From a virus: DNA of 47,124 nt. Positions 1 to 4,792 of this stretch are shown piece after piece. The notes under the pieces are model-generated. The model was not told where the DNA came from. It was given only the letters and a program-made list of their open reading frames with translations, and made no database searches. Each line of letters starts with the position of its first letter. Position 1 is the stretch's first letter. Position numbers and translations under genes: made by a program. The DNA is taken from IMG/VR virus record IMGVR_UViG_3300023112_000027, positions 1 through 47,124 of that record; one strand, given 5' to 3'.

Positions 1-137
1 GTCGAATGTTATTGGCCCTTTGTACTGCTAAGGAAAGGCTAAGGCCAATGCTCATAATTTCCCCGAGAATATTTTTAGGTGCATTGCATATATATAACAA
101 TCACTCAACCCCCCTGCCCACCCCCCTTTGGATTCTG
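1..137. repeat. Terminal redundancy, left copy
   Basis: These bases recur at the right end of the window. The first 119 bases are identical. The remainder differs at three places (positions 120, 127 and 132), all changed to C within or beside a poly-C run, with no indel. This is either a short direct terminal repeat or the overlap left when a circular assembly was linearised. The segment includes an inverted repeat, ATTGGCC/GGCCAAT at about 10-48. Confidence 0.9.
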
Positions 138-274
138 GGGAATAAATCAAACAAGTTTTCCATAGTTGGCATGATACTTGCTAGGGCTAGGCTTAACATT
201 CTGGCATGATGCTTGCAAGGTGCAATGACCTTGCCAGTCTTGTCCATGTCTATGCCTACTATATACCATGCCAT
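101..274 (-). CDS. Small hypothetical protein (57 aa)
   Basis: A 57-residue frame begins MAWYIVGIDMDK. Its ATG is preceded by AAAGGAT at good ribosome-binding distance, which favours this start over an upstream in-frame ATG at 337 that has no clear ribosome-binding site. It contains the motif GIDMDKTGKVIAPCKHH and an arginine- and glycine-rich tail (RIQRGVGRGVE). I do not recognise the family. It reads leftward in the same sense as the late genes and ends inside the terminal redundancy. Across the circular junction it would sit just upstream of the first virion gene at 46,971. It could be chance, since the tail is encoded by the poly-C tract. Confidence 0.4.
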   Translation of the reverse strand: MAWYIVGIDMDKTGKVIAPCKHHARMLSLALASIMPTMENLFDLFPRIQRGVGRGVE

Positions 275-449
275 TTGTAATCCTTTGTACTCCTTTGTAC
301 CTGCCTTTGTATAGCCTAAGCCATTGATATTACACATCTTTACACCCGTTAGGGACGTTGATTTTTATTTCTACCTATCCCTATCTATCTGTTTCTATTA
401 ACTATTATATATATACTTACCTGTAGTATTCTTGGCATGGTGTATGCTA

Positions 450-461
450 CGCGTGTACGCG
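450..461. promoter_or_regulatory. CGCGT-GT-ACGCG inverted repeat
   Basis: A 12-bp GC palindrome with perfect 5-bp arms lies inside about 200 bp of AT-rich DNA between the two transcription arms. Its isolation suggests a protein-binding site such as an operator, or an origin element. Function is inferred from position only. Confidence 0.35.
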
Positions 462-510
462 GTCATTATATATATAGCAGCTATTATTAATATCAGTGTT
501 AAGTGTATGA

Positions 511-538
511 TATATAAGCATAATGTAAATTAGTTCAA
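511..538 (-). promoter_or_regulatory. Possible leftward sigma70-type promoter
   Basis: On the minus strand, TTGAAC (533-538) and TATATA (511-516) are separated by 16 bp. Each box matches the consensus at about four of six positions. The site faces the 101-274 frame and, across the junction, the virion gene at 46,971. In DNA this AT-rich chance matches are common, so support is weak. Confidence 0.3.
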
Positions 539-556
539 TTATCTTGCCTTATTCCC

Positions 557-584
557 TTGCTTTCCTCGCTGGGTTTGCTATTCT
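557..584 (+). promoter_or_regulatory. Early promoter P1 (candidate)
   Basis: TTGCTT at 557-562 and TATTCT at 579-584 are separated by 16 bp, the same spacing as the stronger P2 downstream. Transcription would start near 591 and reach a boxA-like sequence about 40 nt later. The match is moderate, but the parallel with P2 supports it. Confidence 0.45.
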
Positions 585-630
585 CTAAACATCAAAACAA
601 AACATCGTTTCGGTAAGCAACAAGTTAAAC

Positions 631-643
631 GTTCTTTAACAAT
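631..643 (+). promoter_or_regulatory. boxA-like antitermination sequence 1
   Basis: GTTCTTTAACAAT closely matches the boxA of gammaproteobacterial rRNA leaders, whose core is CTCTTTAACAAT. It is followed by CTGG, as in many rRNA leaders. It overlaps a small inverted repeat, GTTAAA/TTTAAC. In rRNA and lambda nut sites, boxA RNA binds NusB-NusE and makes host RNA polymerase resistant to termination. That function here is inferred. Confidence 0.6.
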
Positions 644-765
644 CTGGCTTAGGTATATGACATAGCATCAGTCATCCGTCTTACTCCTCCGCACCTTGCT
701 AGGCAAGCTCTCGATATGGATGGGACAGTTTACTTACTCCTTATAATGTAAGGGTAAATAAACAT

Positions 766-793
766 TTGACAAACGATGCGAATCAACTATACT
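766..793 (+). promoter_or_regulatory. Early promoter P2, strong sigma70 type
   Basis: TTGACA (766-771, perfect) and TATACT (788-793, five of six) are separated by 16 bp, with a predicted start near 800. This is the best sigma70 promoter I found in the window, and it faces the early gene block. It fits a phage that begins infection with host RNA polymerase. Confidence 0.75.
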
Positions 794-824
794 TAGGTCA
801 AGTTAAGCAGAACAACGTTTAACA

Positions 825-838
825 GTTCTTTAAAAATT
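825..838 (+). promoter_or_regulatory. boxA-like antitermination sequence 2
   Basis: GTTCTTTAAAAATT lies about 25 nt after the predicted P2 start and repeats the boxA 1 core at the same relative place. Two promoters each followed closely by boxA is the arrangement seen in rRNA operon leaders. Confidence 0.55.
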
Positions 839-839
839 C

Positions 840-1190
840 GGGTAGTGTGAAGTGTATGTTAATCATCAAGTTGATTGCCGTCACGTAGTAAGCGACTAAG
901 GTATGGGAGGAAGCCACGGCTAACCTTGTATAGATGAACCCGCTGAATGAGACAACAGGCATGATGAAAGATGATTGGTATATAAACGTTACAGCACCAT
1001 TGTGCCTAACGTCCGTAACGCTACCTTAAAGCTCATTAATAATTAGGATGATAGATAAGACTACGGGGATAAAATCCCGCTTACCTATCAGCAGACCAAA
1101 CGAGGTGGAATAGCTTGAGCCGATATAGGCCGTGGACTATGCCTAAGAAGAACCACCACGTAATGTCTTTAAACTTACTCGAAAGAGTTA
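840..1190 (+). ncRNA. Structured untranslated leader or small RNA
   Basis: No good reading frame is present, but the stretch is dense in hairpins. ATCA/TGAT lies near 862-876. CGTTA/TAACG (987-1011) encloses GCAC/GTGC. A long stem pairs 1050-1059 with 1080-1089 around a CGGG/CCCG stem. TAGGC/GCCTA lies at 1126-1145. ACTC-GAAA-GAGT, a GNRA tetraloop, lies at 1177-1188. Competing pairings exist: CGTTAC can pair with GTAACG at 1015-1020 instead, and CGTGG (1131-1135) can pair with CCACG (1156-1160). It fits no RNA family I know (not tmRNA, RNase P RNA or 6S RNA). It could be the 5' leader of the early transcript or a processed small RNA. Confidence 0.5.
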
Positions 1191-1197
1191 TTAACTA

Positions 1198-1222
1198 CAT
1201 GTTACTTGTAATGAGTAGCATG
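1198..1222 (+). promoter_or_regulatory. Hairpin before first small gene
   Basis: CATGTTACT pairs with AGTAGCATG around a 7-nt loop (9 bp, one G-U pair). Then comes an A/T-rich stretch, AGTAACTTAACA, and the AGGGG ribosome-binding site. It is the first of four hairpins placed the same way before small genes (others at 2446, 2913 and 3413). GTTACT can also pair with AGTAAC at 1229-1234. Confidence 0.55.
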
Positions 1223-1251
1223 AATGATAGTAACTTAACAAGGGGAAATGT

Positions 1252-1317
1252 ATGACTGTTGGCGTATTGATTATCTATGCCCTAATTGTTCTTATTGCAT
1301 TAAGGGTAATGTCATGA
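1252..1317 (+). CDS. 21-residue membrane microprotein
   Basis: The frame encodes a single hydrophobic segment (MTVGVLIIYALIVLIALRVM plus one serine), which looks like one transmembrane helix with a final arginine near the cytoplasmic end. The start is chosen because AGGGG lies 6 nt upstream. The same aggggaaaNNtATG spacing precedes the genes at 2495 and 2967, whereas the alternative ATG at 1248 is only 2 nt from the ribosome-binding site. Its TGA overlaps the ATG of the next gene (ATGA), so the two are probably translationally coupled. It is too short for standard gene callers. A small early membrane protein that alters the host envelope is one possibility, but no function is known. Confidence 0.55.
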   Translation: MTVGVLIIYALIVLIALRVMS

Positions 1318-1442
1318 GAGCTTATCAGGTGGTATTCACCAATGGCGTTAAGTGGGAAGTTAAGGGGAAGAATCCTCAACACGTTATGGCTAAGTATAAG
1401 CTTGCCCGTAACACCATCAGAACGTTGTCACCAATCAATTAA
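1314..1442 (+). CDS. Small hypothetical protein (42 aa)
   Basis: The frame begins MRAYQVVFTNGVKWEVKGKN and ends TIRTLSPIN. Its ATG overlaps the stop of the microprotein upstream (ATGA), implying coupled translation. A longer reading from 1248 would add a cysteine-containing extension but has a badly placed ribosome-binding site. The product is basic, and a short beta-rich start is followed by a possible helix (QHVMAKYKLARNTI). The family is not recognised. Confidence 0.55.
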   Translation: MRAYQVVFTNGVKWEVKGKNPQHVMAKYKLARNTIRTLSPIN

Positions 1443-1443
1443 T

Positions 1444-1480
1444 GGGATGTGGTTTAGTCCTATTCACTTTAGAAAATAAT
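1444..1480 (+). promoter_or_regulatory. 37-nt repeated leader element, copy 1
   Basis: GGGATGTGGTTTAGT, then 3 variable bases, ATTCACTTT and AGAAAATAAT, followed directly by AAGGAG and a start codon. Three further copies (3196, 5423 and 10234) align without a gap over 37 nt. In copies 1-3 the element abuts the ribosome-binding site, so it may act in the mRNA leader. Confidence 0.7.
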
Positions 1481-1491
1481 AAGGAGGCTCT

Positions 1492-2040
1492 ATGCCTATC
1501 ATCGAATTCAACAAAGAAGCAATTGAAGCTAAAATCGTTACAGTTGCAGCCAGTGAAAAGATTACCAAGAAAGCTCTATCTGAGTTAAGCCGTGAACTAT
1601 TAGCATACGTCTATGAGACAAGTGACGTTGCAATGGTAACCCGTTTAATTAAAGTATTAACACCTGTAAATAAGAAAGTTGCGGCTATCTACTTCCCTAA
1701 CTTCTTGGGCTGGTCTTTCAATGAGAAAGAACTTACCTTTGGTAAGAAAGCTAAAGAAAAAGTGTTTGATAAGAAGCTTGAAGCGACTACGGCTTTCTTG
1801 GAAGATGAGGCGAATGACATCTGGAAGTTTGCCGAAGATGAAATCGTACTACAAGCTAAGCCTAAAGATTATGCGGCTAAACTTACCCAGCTTGTAACTA
1901 AAGCAATGAAAGATGAAAACGAAGGCTTAACTATGAAAGAATTATTGTTTGCTATCGTAGCCAGTGAAGAAGTATCATTAGGGGACTTAATGCAGCCATT
2001 GGGTGAGCTTGTTGAAGTGAAAGAAGAAGAAGCGGCATAG
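1492..2040 (+). CDS. Early hypothetical protein (182 aa)
   Basis: This is an acidic, lysine/glutamate-rich, mainly helical protein with no cysteine, no signal peptide and no membrane segment. It ends in a run of acidic residues (EVKEEEAA). A possible globular core covers about residues 60-75 (KVAAIYFPNFLGWSFN). The start is supported by AAGGAGG 6 nt upstream. It is the largest gene of the early block and lies directly behind copy 1 of the 37-nt element, so it is likely made early and in quantity. An acidic C-terminus is common in DNA mimics and host-takeover proteins, but I do not recognise this family and assign no function. Confidence 0.85.
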   Translation: MPIIEFNKEAIEAKIVTVAASEKITKKALSELSRELLAYVYETSDVAMVTRLIKVLTPVNKKVAAIYFPNFLGWSFNEKELTFGKKAKEKVFDKKLEATTAFLEDEANDIWKFAEDEIVLQAKPKDYAAKLTQLVTKAMKDENEGLTMKELLFAIVASEEVSLGDLMQPLGELVEVKEEEAA

Positions 2041-2041
2041 T

Positions 2042-2215
2042 ATGCCACAGTACAGGATAGTAAGGGCAAGGTATATCCAAGACCTAGTTCACGATGTAAA
2101 CAAGTGGATTGGGTTCGGGTGGGCGGCGCAAGGTGGTGTTTGCCACTCCCCTGAAACCCTTCAATCTTCTGAACAATACACCCAAGCATTAGTTAAGGGG
2201 AAAGATGATGTCTAA
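2042..2215 (+). CDS. DUF1737-like small protein (57 aa)
   Basis: This frame is missed at a 60-residue cut-off. It has the DUF1737 pattern: an N-terminal strand (YRIVRARYIQDL), a helix ending VNKWIGFGW, then AAQGGVC and a final YTQALVKGK. The family order of strand, helix, VN....GW, QGG and Q(A/S)xVK is all present. The function of DUF1737 is unknown; its members are small proteins common in phages and marine bacteria. The ATG lies one base after the stop of the preceding gene, and the frame overlaps the next gene by 8-11 nt, indicating a tight operon with translational coupling. Confidence 0.75.
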   Translation: MPQYRIVRARYIQDLVHDVNKWIGFGWAAQGGVCHSPETLQSSEQYTQALVKGKDDV

Positions 2216-2435
2216 ACTAGCCTACTACGTCAACGAGCATAAGAATCAAGTGGTGTTCGGTGTGCAAGGCTTATTCTATGAGTTCACACTTGCGTCATGT
2301 AAGCAGTGCAAGGAGTTCTACTTGAGCCGCACTGCTGATGATTTCTCGCATGGCACCTACTTTGGCAGCCATATTAAACCTACTGGTTTGGCTAAACTAA
2401 CCCAGCCACAATTTGCAGGGATGCTGTGCAGCTAG
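2208..2435 (+). CDS. Small hypothetical protein (75 aa)
   Basis: The product begins MSKLAYYVNEHKNQ and contains a CxxC pair (SCKQCKEF, about residues 30-34) and a final cysteine near the end (MLCS). Two ATGs occur in tandem (2205 and 2208). The second is preferred because the AGGGG site is 7 nt away, matching the spacing before neighbouring genes. A metal- or redox-active cysteine pair is possible. The family is not recognised. Confidence 0.7.
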   Translation: MSKLAYYVNEHKNQVVFGVQGLFYEFTLASCKQCKEFYLSRTADDFSHGTYFGSHIKPTGLAKLTQPQFAGMLCS

Positions 2436-2445
2436 GCACAAACTC

Positions 2446-2466
2446 AAGGTTGTTATGAGCAGCCTT
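2446..2466 (+). promoter_or_regulatory. Intergenic hairpin cassette 2
   Basis: AAGGTTG pairs with CAGCCTT (7 bp, one G-U) around TTATGAG. It is followed by ATGATTGTCTTTTAACTAGG and the ribosome-binding site of the next gene. The hairpin with a T-rich stretch after it looks like a weak intrinsic terminator. The CTTTTAAC that follows resembles boxA. Confidence 0.55.
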
Positions 2467-2494
2467 ATGATTGTCTTTTAACTAGGGGAAAGGT

Positions 2495-2683
2495 ATGAAG
2501 GGTTCAATAGAATTTAACCATGTACTTACAGATTCACGCCAGACTATGGGCGGGACAATTGAGGCGGGAACGCCTGTCTCGATTCTTAGCCAGTGTGGTA
2601 CTAACTGCCAGATTCAGGCAGGTGAAACAATCTTTTTCGTAGATAGCTCTGAATTAACAGAACTACACCATCCAATGTATTAG
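2495..2683 (+). CDS. Small hypothetical protein (62 aa)
   Basis: The protein is likely beta-rich. The core reads GTPVSILSQCGTNCQIQAGE and then TIFFVDSSELTEL. The order GTxV, paired cysteines, a short turn and an FxVDxxxL ending resembles the 53-residue product at 3247, so the two may be distant paralogs with a small beta-barrel fold. AGGGG is 6 nt before the ATG. No family is recognised. Confidence 0.65.
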   Translation: MKGSIEFNHVLTDSRQTMGGTIEAGTPVSILSQCGTNCQIQAGETIFFVDSSELTELHHPMY

Positions 2684-2692
2684 GAGAACACT

Positions 2693-2902
2693 ATGATTAA
2701 ACGTTCAAGTATAATCTTGCCAAGCGCTACAACTGCACAAGCGGCTAGTGTGTTAAAGAACACTACAGGTAGCCGTAAGTATGTTGTTAAGCGTACGTTC
2801 CATTCATCATGTGCTGCATGTATCTCTGGCACTATGGTATCATTCATTGACGACACTGGTAAGATGGTAAGTGTTGATTCATACGATGTTGTGGAAGCAT
2901 AG
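2693..2902 (+). CDS. Small hypothetical protein (69 aa)
   Basis: A basic N-terminal half (MIKRSSIILPSATTAQAASV) is followed by a strand-rich second half containing SSCAACISGTMVSFIDDTG (a CxxC pair at about residues 40-43) and VSVDSYDVVEA. The ending resembles that of the 2495 and 3247 products (acidic VD..xx.V/L). The ribosome-binding site AGGAG lies 7 nt upstream. No family is recognised. The early location suggests a host-interaction role, which is inference only. Confidence 0.65.
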   Translation: MIKRSSIILPSATTAQAASVLKNTTGSRKYVVKRTFHSSCAACISGTMVSFIDDTGKMVSVDSYDVVEA

Positions 2903-2912
2903 GCACATACTC

Positions 2913-2937
2913 AAGACTACTAGAAATTAGTAGTCTT
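2913..2937 (+). terminator. Intergenic hairpin cassette 3 (weak terminator)
   Basis: AAGACTACTA pairs perfectly with TAGTAGTCTT (10 bp) around GAAAT and is followed by TATGAATGTTCTTAAACAAG and the next ribosome-binding site. The T-tract is interrupted, so termination would be partial. TGTTCTTAAACAA resembles boxA. Confidence 0.55.
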
Positions 2938-2966
2938 TATGAATGTTCTTAAACAAGGGGAAAGAT

Positions 2967-3182
2967 ATGTGTACTCAAAAGATAGTGTATAATAACCACG
3001 TTCTAGTTACAAAGGCGGCACTTGCATTGCGTGACGTGAACCATGTCGTGCTAGGCACTGCTATCGTTGTTGAGGTAAACCGCTACACTACGAATCAGGT
3101 GGCTAACGTATGTCATCAATATGGTGGCTATATGGCTAACGAAGTTACCCAGTATGATGAAGCTAAGCTCATTGGAGCTTAG
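2967..3182 (+). CDS. Small hypothetical protein (71 aa)
   Basis: The start at 2967 (MCTQKIVYNNHVLVTKAA) is preferred over an upstream in-frame ATG because AGGGG lies exactly 6 nt before it, the spacing used by sister genes. The product is alpha/beta with a VVLGTAIVVEVNRYTTN segment and an acidic C-terminus (YDEAKLIGA). There is no membrane segment or recognisable motif. Confidence 0.65.
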   Translation: MCTQKIVYNNHVLVTKAALALRDVNHVVLGTAIVVEVNRYTTNQVANVCHQYGGYMANEVTQYDEAKLIGA

Positions 3183-3195
3183 TAGCCTGGATAAT

Positions 3196-3232
3196 GGGAT
3201 GTTGTTTAGTAACATTTACTTTAGAAAATAAT
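3196..3232 (+). promoter_or_regulatory. 37-nt repeated leader element, copy 2
   Basis: GGGATGTTGTTTAGT, AAC, ATTTACTTT and AGAAAATAAT, followed by AAGGAG and the ATG at 3247. It is identical to copy 1 except at five positions, four of them in the variable middle. Confidence 0.7.
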
Positions 3233-3246
3233 AAGGAGAATGCACC

Positions 3247-3408
3247 ATGAACACACACACGTTAAAACAAGATGTTGACACTATTGGAAATGGTGTATTC
3301 GCTAAAGGTACTGAGGTGGTGCTTATTAACTTTGACAGTGGCATCTGCTTAGTACACTGTAATGGTCAACAGTTCTATGTTGACATTGACAAGCTTGCTG
3401 AGAAGTAG
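3247..3408 (+). CDS. Small hypothetical protein (53 aa)
   Basis: A compact, probably all-beta product. The core reads GVFAKGTEVVLINFDSGICL, then VHCNGQQFYVDIDKLAEK. The arrangement of GTxV, a cysteine, a turn and FxVDxxxLxE recalls the product at 2495. The gene follows copy 2 of the 37-nt element, with AAGGAG about 10 nt before the ATG. It is below common length cut-offs but has a good ribosome-binding site and protein-like composition. The family is not recognised. Confidence 0.65.
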   Translation: MNTHTLKQDVDTIGNGVFAKGTEVVLINFDSGICLVHCNGQQFYVDIDKLAEK

Positions 3409-3412
3409 CCTC

Positions 3413-3436
3413 AAGCCTATTAGAAATAGTAGGCTT
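3413..3436 (+). terminator. Intergenic hairpin cassette 4 (weak terminator)
   Basis: AAGCCTA pairs with TAGGCTT around TTAGAAATAG. It is followed by TCTGATTATTTCTTTACACG and an AGGAG ribosome-binding site. It has the same placement as the other three cassettes and a T-rich but interrupted tail. Confidence 0.5.
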
Positions 3437-3469
3437 TCTGATTATTTCTTTACACGTTAGGAGACAAGA

Positions 3470-3577
3470 ATGAAATATTTAATACCTGCAATACTGCTAA
3501 TTGGTTCTTTAACTTACTTGAGTATTGAGATTCAGAATATGTTTATGAATGAACTTACTTCCTTAATTATTGGTTAA
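3470..3577 (+). CDS. 35-residue membrane microprotein
   Basis: One hydrophobic segment (residues 2-18, KYLIPAILLIGSLTYLS) follows the start Met and a single lysine and leads into a short amphipathic tail (IEIQNMFMNELTSLIIG). It reads either as an uncleaved membrane anchor or as a small inner-membrane peptide. AGGAG lies 6 nt upstream. It is well below usual length cut-offs. Together with the peptide at 1252, it gives the early block two membrane microproteins. Confidence 0.5.
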   Translation: MKYLIPAILLIGSLTYLSIEIQNMFMNELTSLIIG

Positions 3578-3649
3578 TGTGTTATTAGTTAAGAATAATA
3601 AAGGTAATAACAATACTAATATACTAGTATTACTAATACTTCTAACAAC

Positions 3650-3690
3650 CTATACTTATAGTACCTGAAAATTTACGTTTTGTGAGTAAA
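3650..3690. repeat. 41-bp repeated motif, copy A
   Basis: CTATA-CT-TATAG, a 16-bp spacer, then TTTTGTGAGTAAA. A second copy without indels lies at 38788-38828. The outer base pair of the palindrome is C/G here and T/A there, so symmetry is kept. It lies in AT-rich DNA about 35-75 bp before the gene at 3724. It could be a promoter (TATACT as -10), an operator or an origin site. Confidence 0.65.
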
Positions 3691-3723
3691 AATAAGTGAA
3701 ATTAGTTAAAATAGGAGGAAATT

Positions 3724-3954
3724 ATGAGCTTTCTTAGTGTCCAATCGTTACGTGGTCAGATGCAATCATGTTGTCCTGATGCGCACTGTCGTATCGGTTT
3801 CGGTGATGACGAGAAGGTCACCTTATGCTGGGTATACAACGGTGGTTGGGAGTGTCACCAGATAACATTCCAATTAGGACAACTTAGCATTGCTAATCGT
3901 GTGTTTCAAAGGAAAATGCACGAAGCAAAAAGATTCTTTAACGGTTTGGAGTAA
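3724..3954 (+). CDS. Hypothetical protein (76 aa)
   Basis: The first gene after the AT-rich gap carrying the 41-bp motif, with AGGAGG 6 nt before the ATG. The product has four cysteines, including a CCPDAHC cluster at about residues 16-22, and two tryptophans (CWVYNGGWECHQ). A helical basic C-terminus (NRVFQRKMHEAKRFFNGLE) follows. The cysteines and histidines might bind a metal. The family is not recognised. It sits 3 bp before the next gene, in the same operon as the amidoligase cluster. Confidence 0.7.
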   Translation: MSFLSVQSLRGQMQSCCPDAHCRIGFGDDEKVTLCWVYNGGWECHQITFQLGQLSIANRVFQRKMHEAKRFFNGLE

Positions 3955-3957
3955 GTT

Positions 3958-4791
3958 ATGAAACGTGAAATGTATTTTAAAGCATTGGCAGCCCTTAAAA
4001 AGGCTGTAGATGATGAGTTTGGTCGAGGTAAAACACAAGCATTGTTGACTCTCAACGGTGAAGGTGTGGTAAATCGTCTTGATAACACCGCGTGTAGTGC
4101 AGGGTTAAACTACCTCAGAGATGACGCACGTAAAGACCTGCAATGCATCATCTCGTTAAACCAACTGAATAATGGGTGTAGAGAAGAGCTTACGCAAGAG
4201 GAGAGGCAGTTATTTTGTGACTGGTTCTTGAAACGTAGTCCTTACGCCAAGTGCATCGTCACTAAGAGTGTGAAAACTGCACTCACCCTTGGTATTATAG
4301 TTGACCCTAACTACCCAGCGAATTTAGTAGTTGGAACAACTATAGCACAACGTGTGTTATGGGAGTACACCAATATTGTCCAACGCTTCTGCCGCTTTAC
4401 TAAGGCAGGGATGGATGAGGATGCTGCTTTCGTCATGGCACACAGATATAGCGTGGACGATGGTAAGGTTGCAGAAAGCTGTGAGTCTGGGCACTGTGCC
4501 CTAAATGGAAACTATGTAAGTAAGGAGTATATTAGTAACTTCTCGAAGAGAACCTATAGGAATAAAAGGCGTAACTTCAATGTTGTACTTAAGTACGGCA
4601 TGATTCATAAGCTCTGGGGGGAATACTGGGCAAGAGATTCAGGAATTGACCAGAAGATAAAAGAACTTGTCAAGGTTGAGGTAGCGCCCAAAGAGATACC
4701 AAACCCATTCGCACTCACAATGAACCTCAAACGAAATGCACTCACTGTAGAGGCATGTGTTGAGTATATTCAATCAATCCTAGGGGAATAG
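3958..4791 (+). CDS. Unknown protein at head of amidoligase cluster (277 aa)
   Basis: A mostly helical, basic, soluble protein. It is cysteine-rich (about ten Cys), with a CxxxHC-type group near residues 176-182 (SCESGHCALNG) that might hold zinc. The middle carries YRNKRRNFNVVLKYG, and the C-terminus ends VEACVEYIQSILGE. There is no signal peptide or membrane helix. It is 1 bp from the class I amidotransferase gene and so is likely co-translated with the cluster, but I do not recognise its family and cannot say whether it takes part in the same chemistry. Confidence 0.8.
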   Translation: MKREMYFKALAALKKAVDDEFGRGKTQALLTLNGEGVVNRLDNTACSAGLNYLRDDARKDLQCIISLNQLNNGCREELTQEERQLFCDWFLKRSPYAKCIVTKSVKTALTLGIIVDPNYPANLVVGTTIAQRVLWEYTNIVQRFCRFTKAGMDEDAAFVMAHRYSVDDGKVAESCESGHCALNGNYVSKEYISNFSKRTYRNKRRNFNVVLKYGMIHKLWGEYWARDSGIDQKIKELVKVEVAPKEIPNPFALTMNLKRNALTVEACVEYIQSILGE

Positions 4792-4792
4792 T

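Larger units (their letters stand above)
275..556. other. AT-rich intergenic control region
   Basis: No convincing gene lies here. The stretch is rich in TATATA and ATTATT runs and separates the leftward late arm from the rightward early arm, so it is the natural place for divergent promoters or a replication origin. A GC-rich palindrome sits in the middle at 450-461, flanked on both sides by ATTATATATATA-type tracts. I see no tRNA or repeat array. Confidence 0.6.

Noticed and set aside
900-935. Resemblance of GAAGCCACGGCTAACC to a 16S rRNA helix 18 segment
   Set aside because: Only about 15 nt match, with no flanking rRNA similarity. It is probably chance, although it lies after an rRNA-like boxA.
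1248-1442. 64-residue reading starting at ATG 1248
   Set aside because: The ribosome-binding site is only 2 nt from this ATG. The start at 1252 has the 6-nt spacing shared by sister genes and makes a clear membrane peptide coupled to the 42-residue gene.
1444-1480. 37-nt element as a simple sigma70 promoter
   Set aside because: No -35 box at proper spacing, and in copies 1-3 a start site after AAAATAAT would fall in or after the ribosome-binding site.
1679-1897. 72-residue + strand frame inside the 182-residue early gene
   Set aside because: An alternative frame rich in Leu/Arg/Lys from lysine-codon shift, with no ribosome-binding site.
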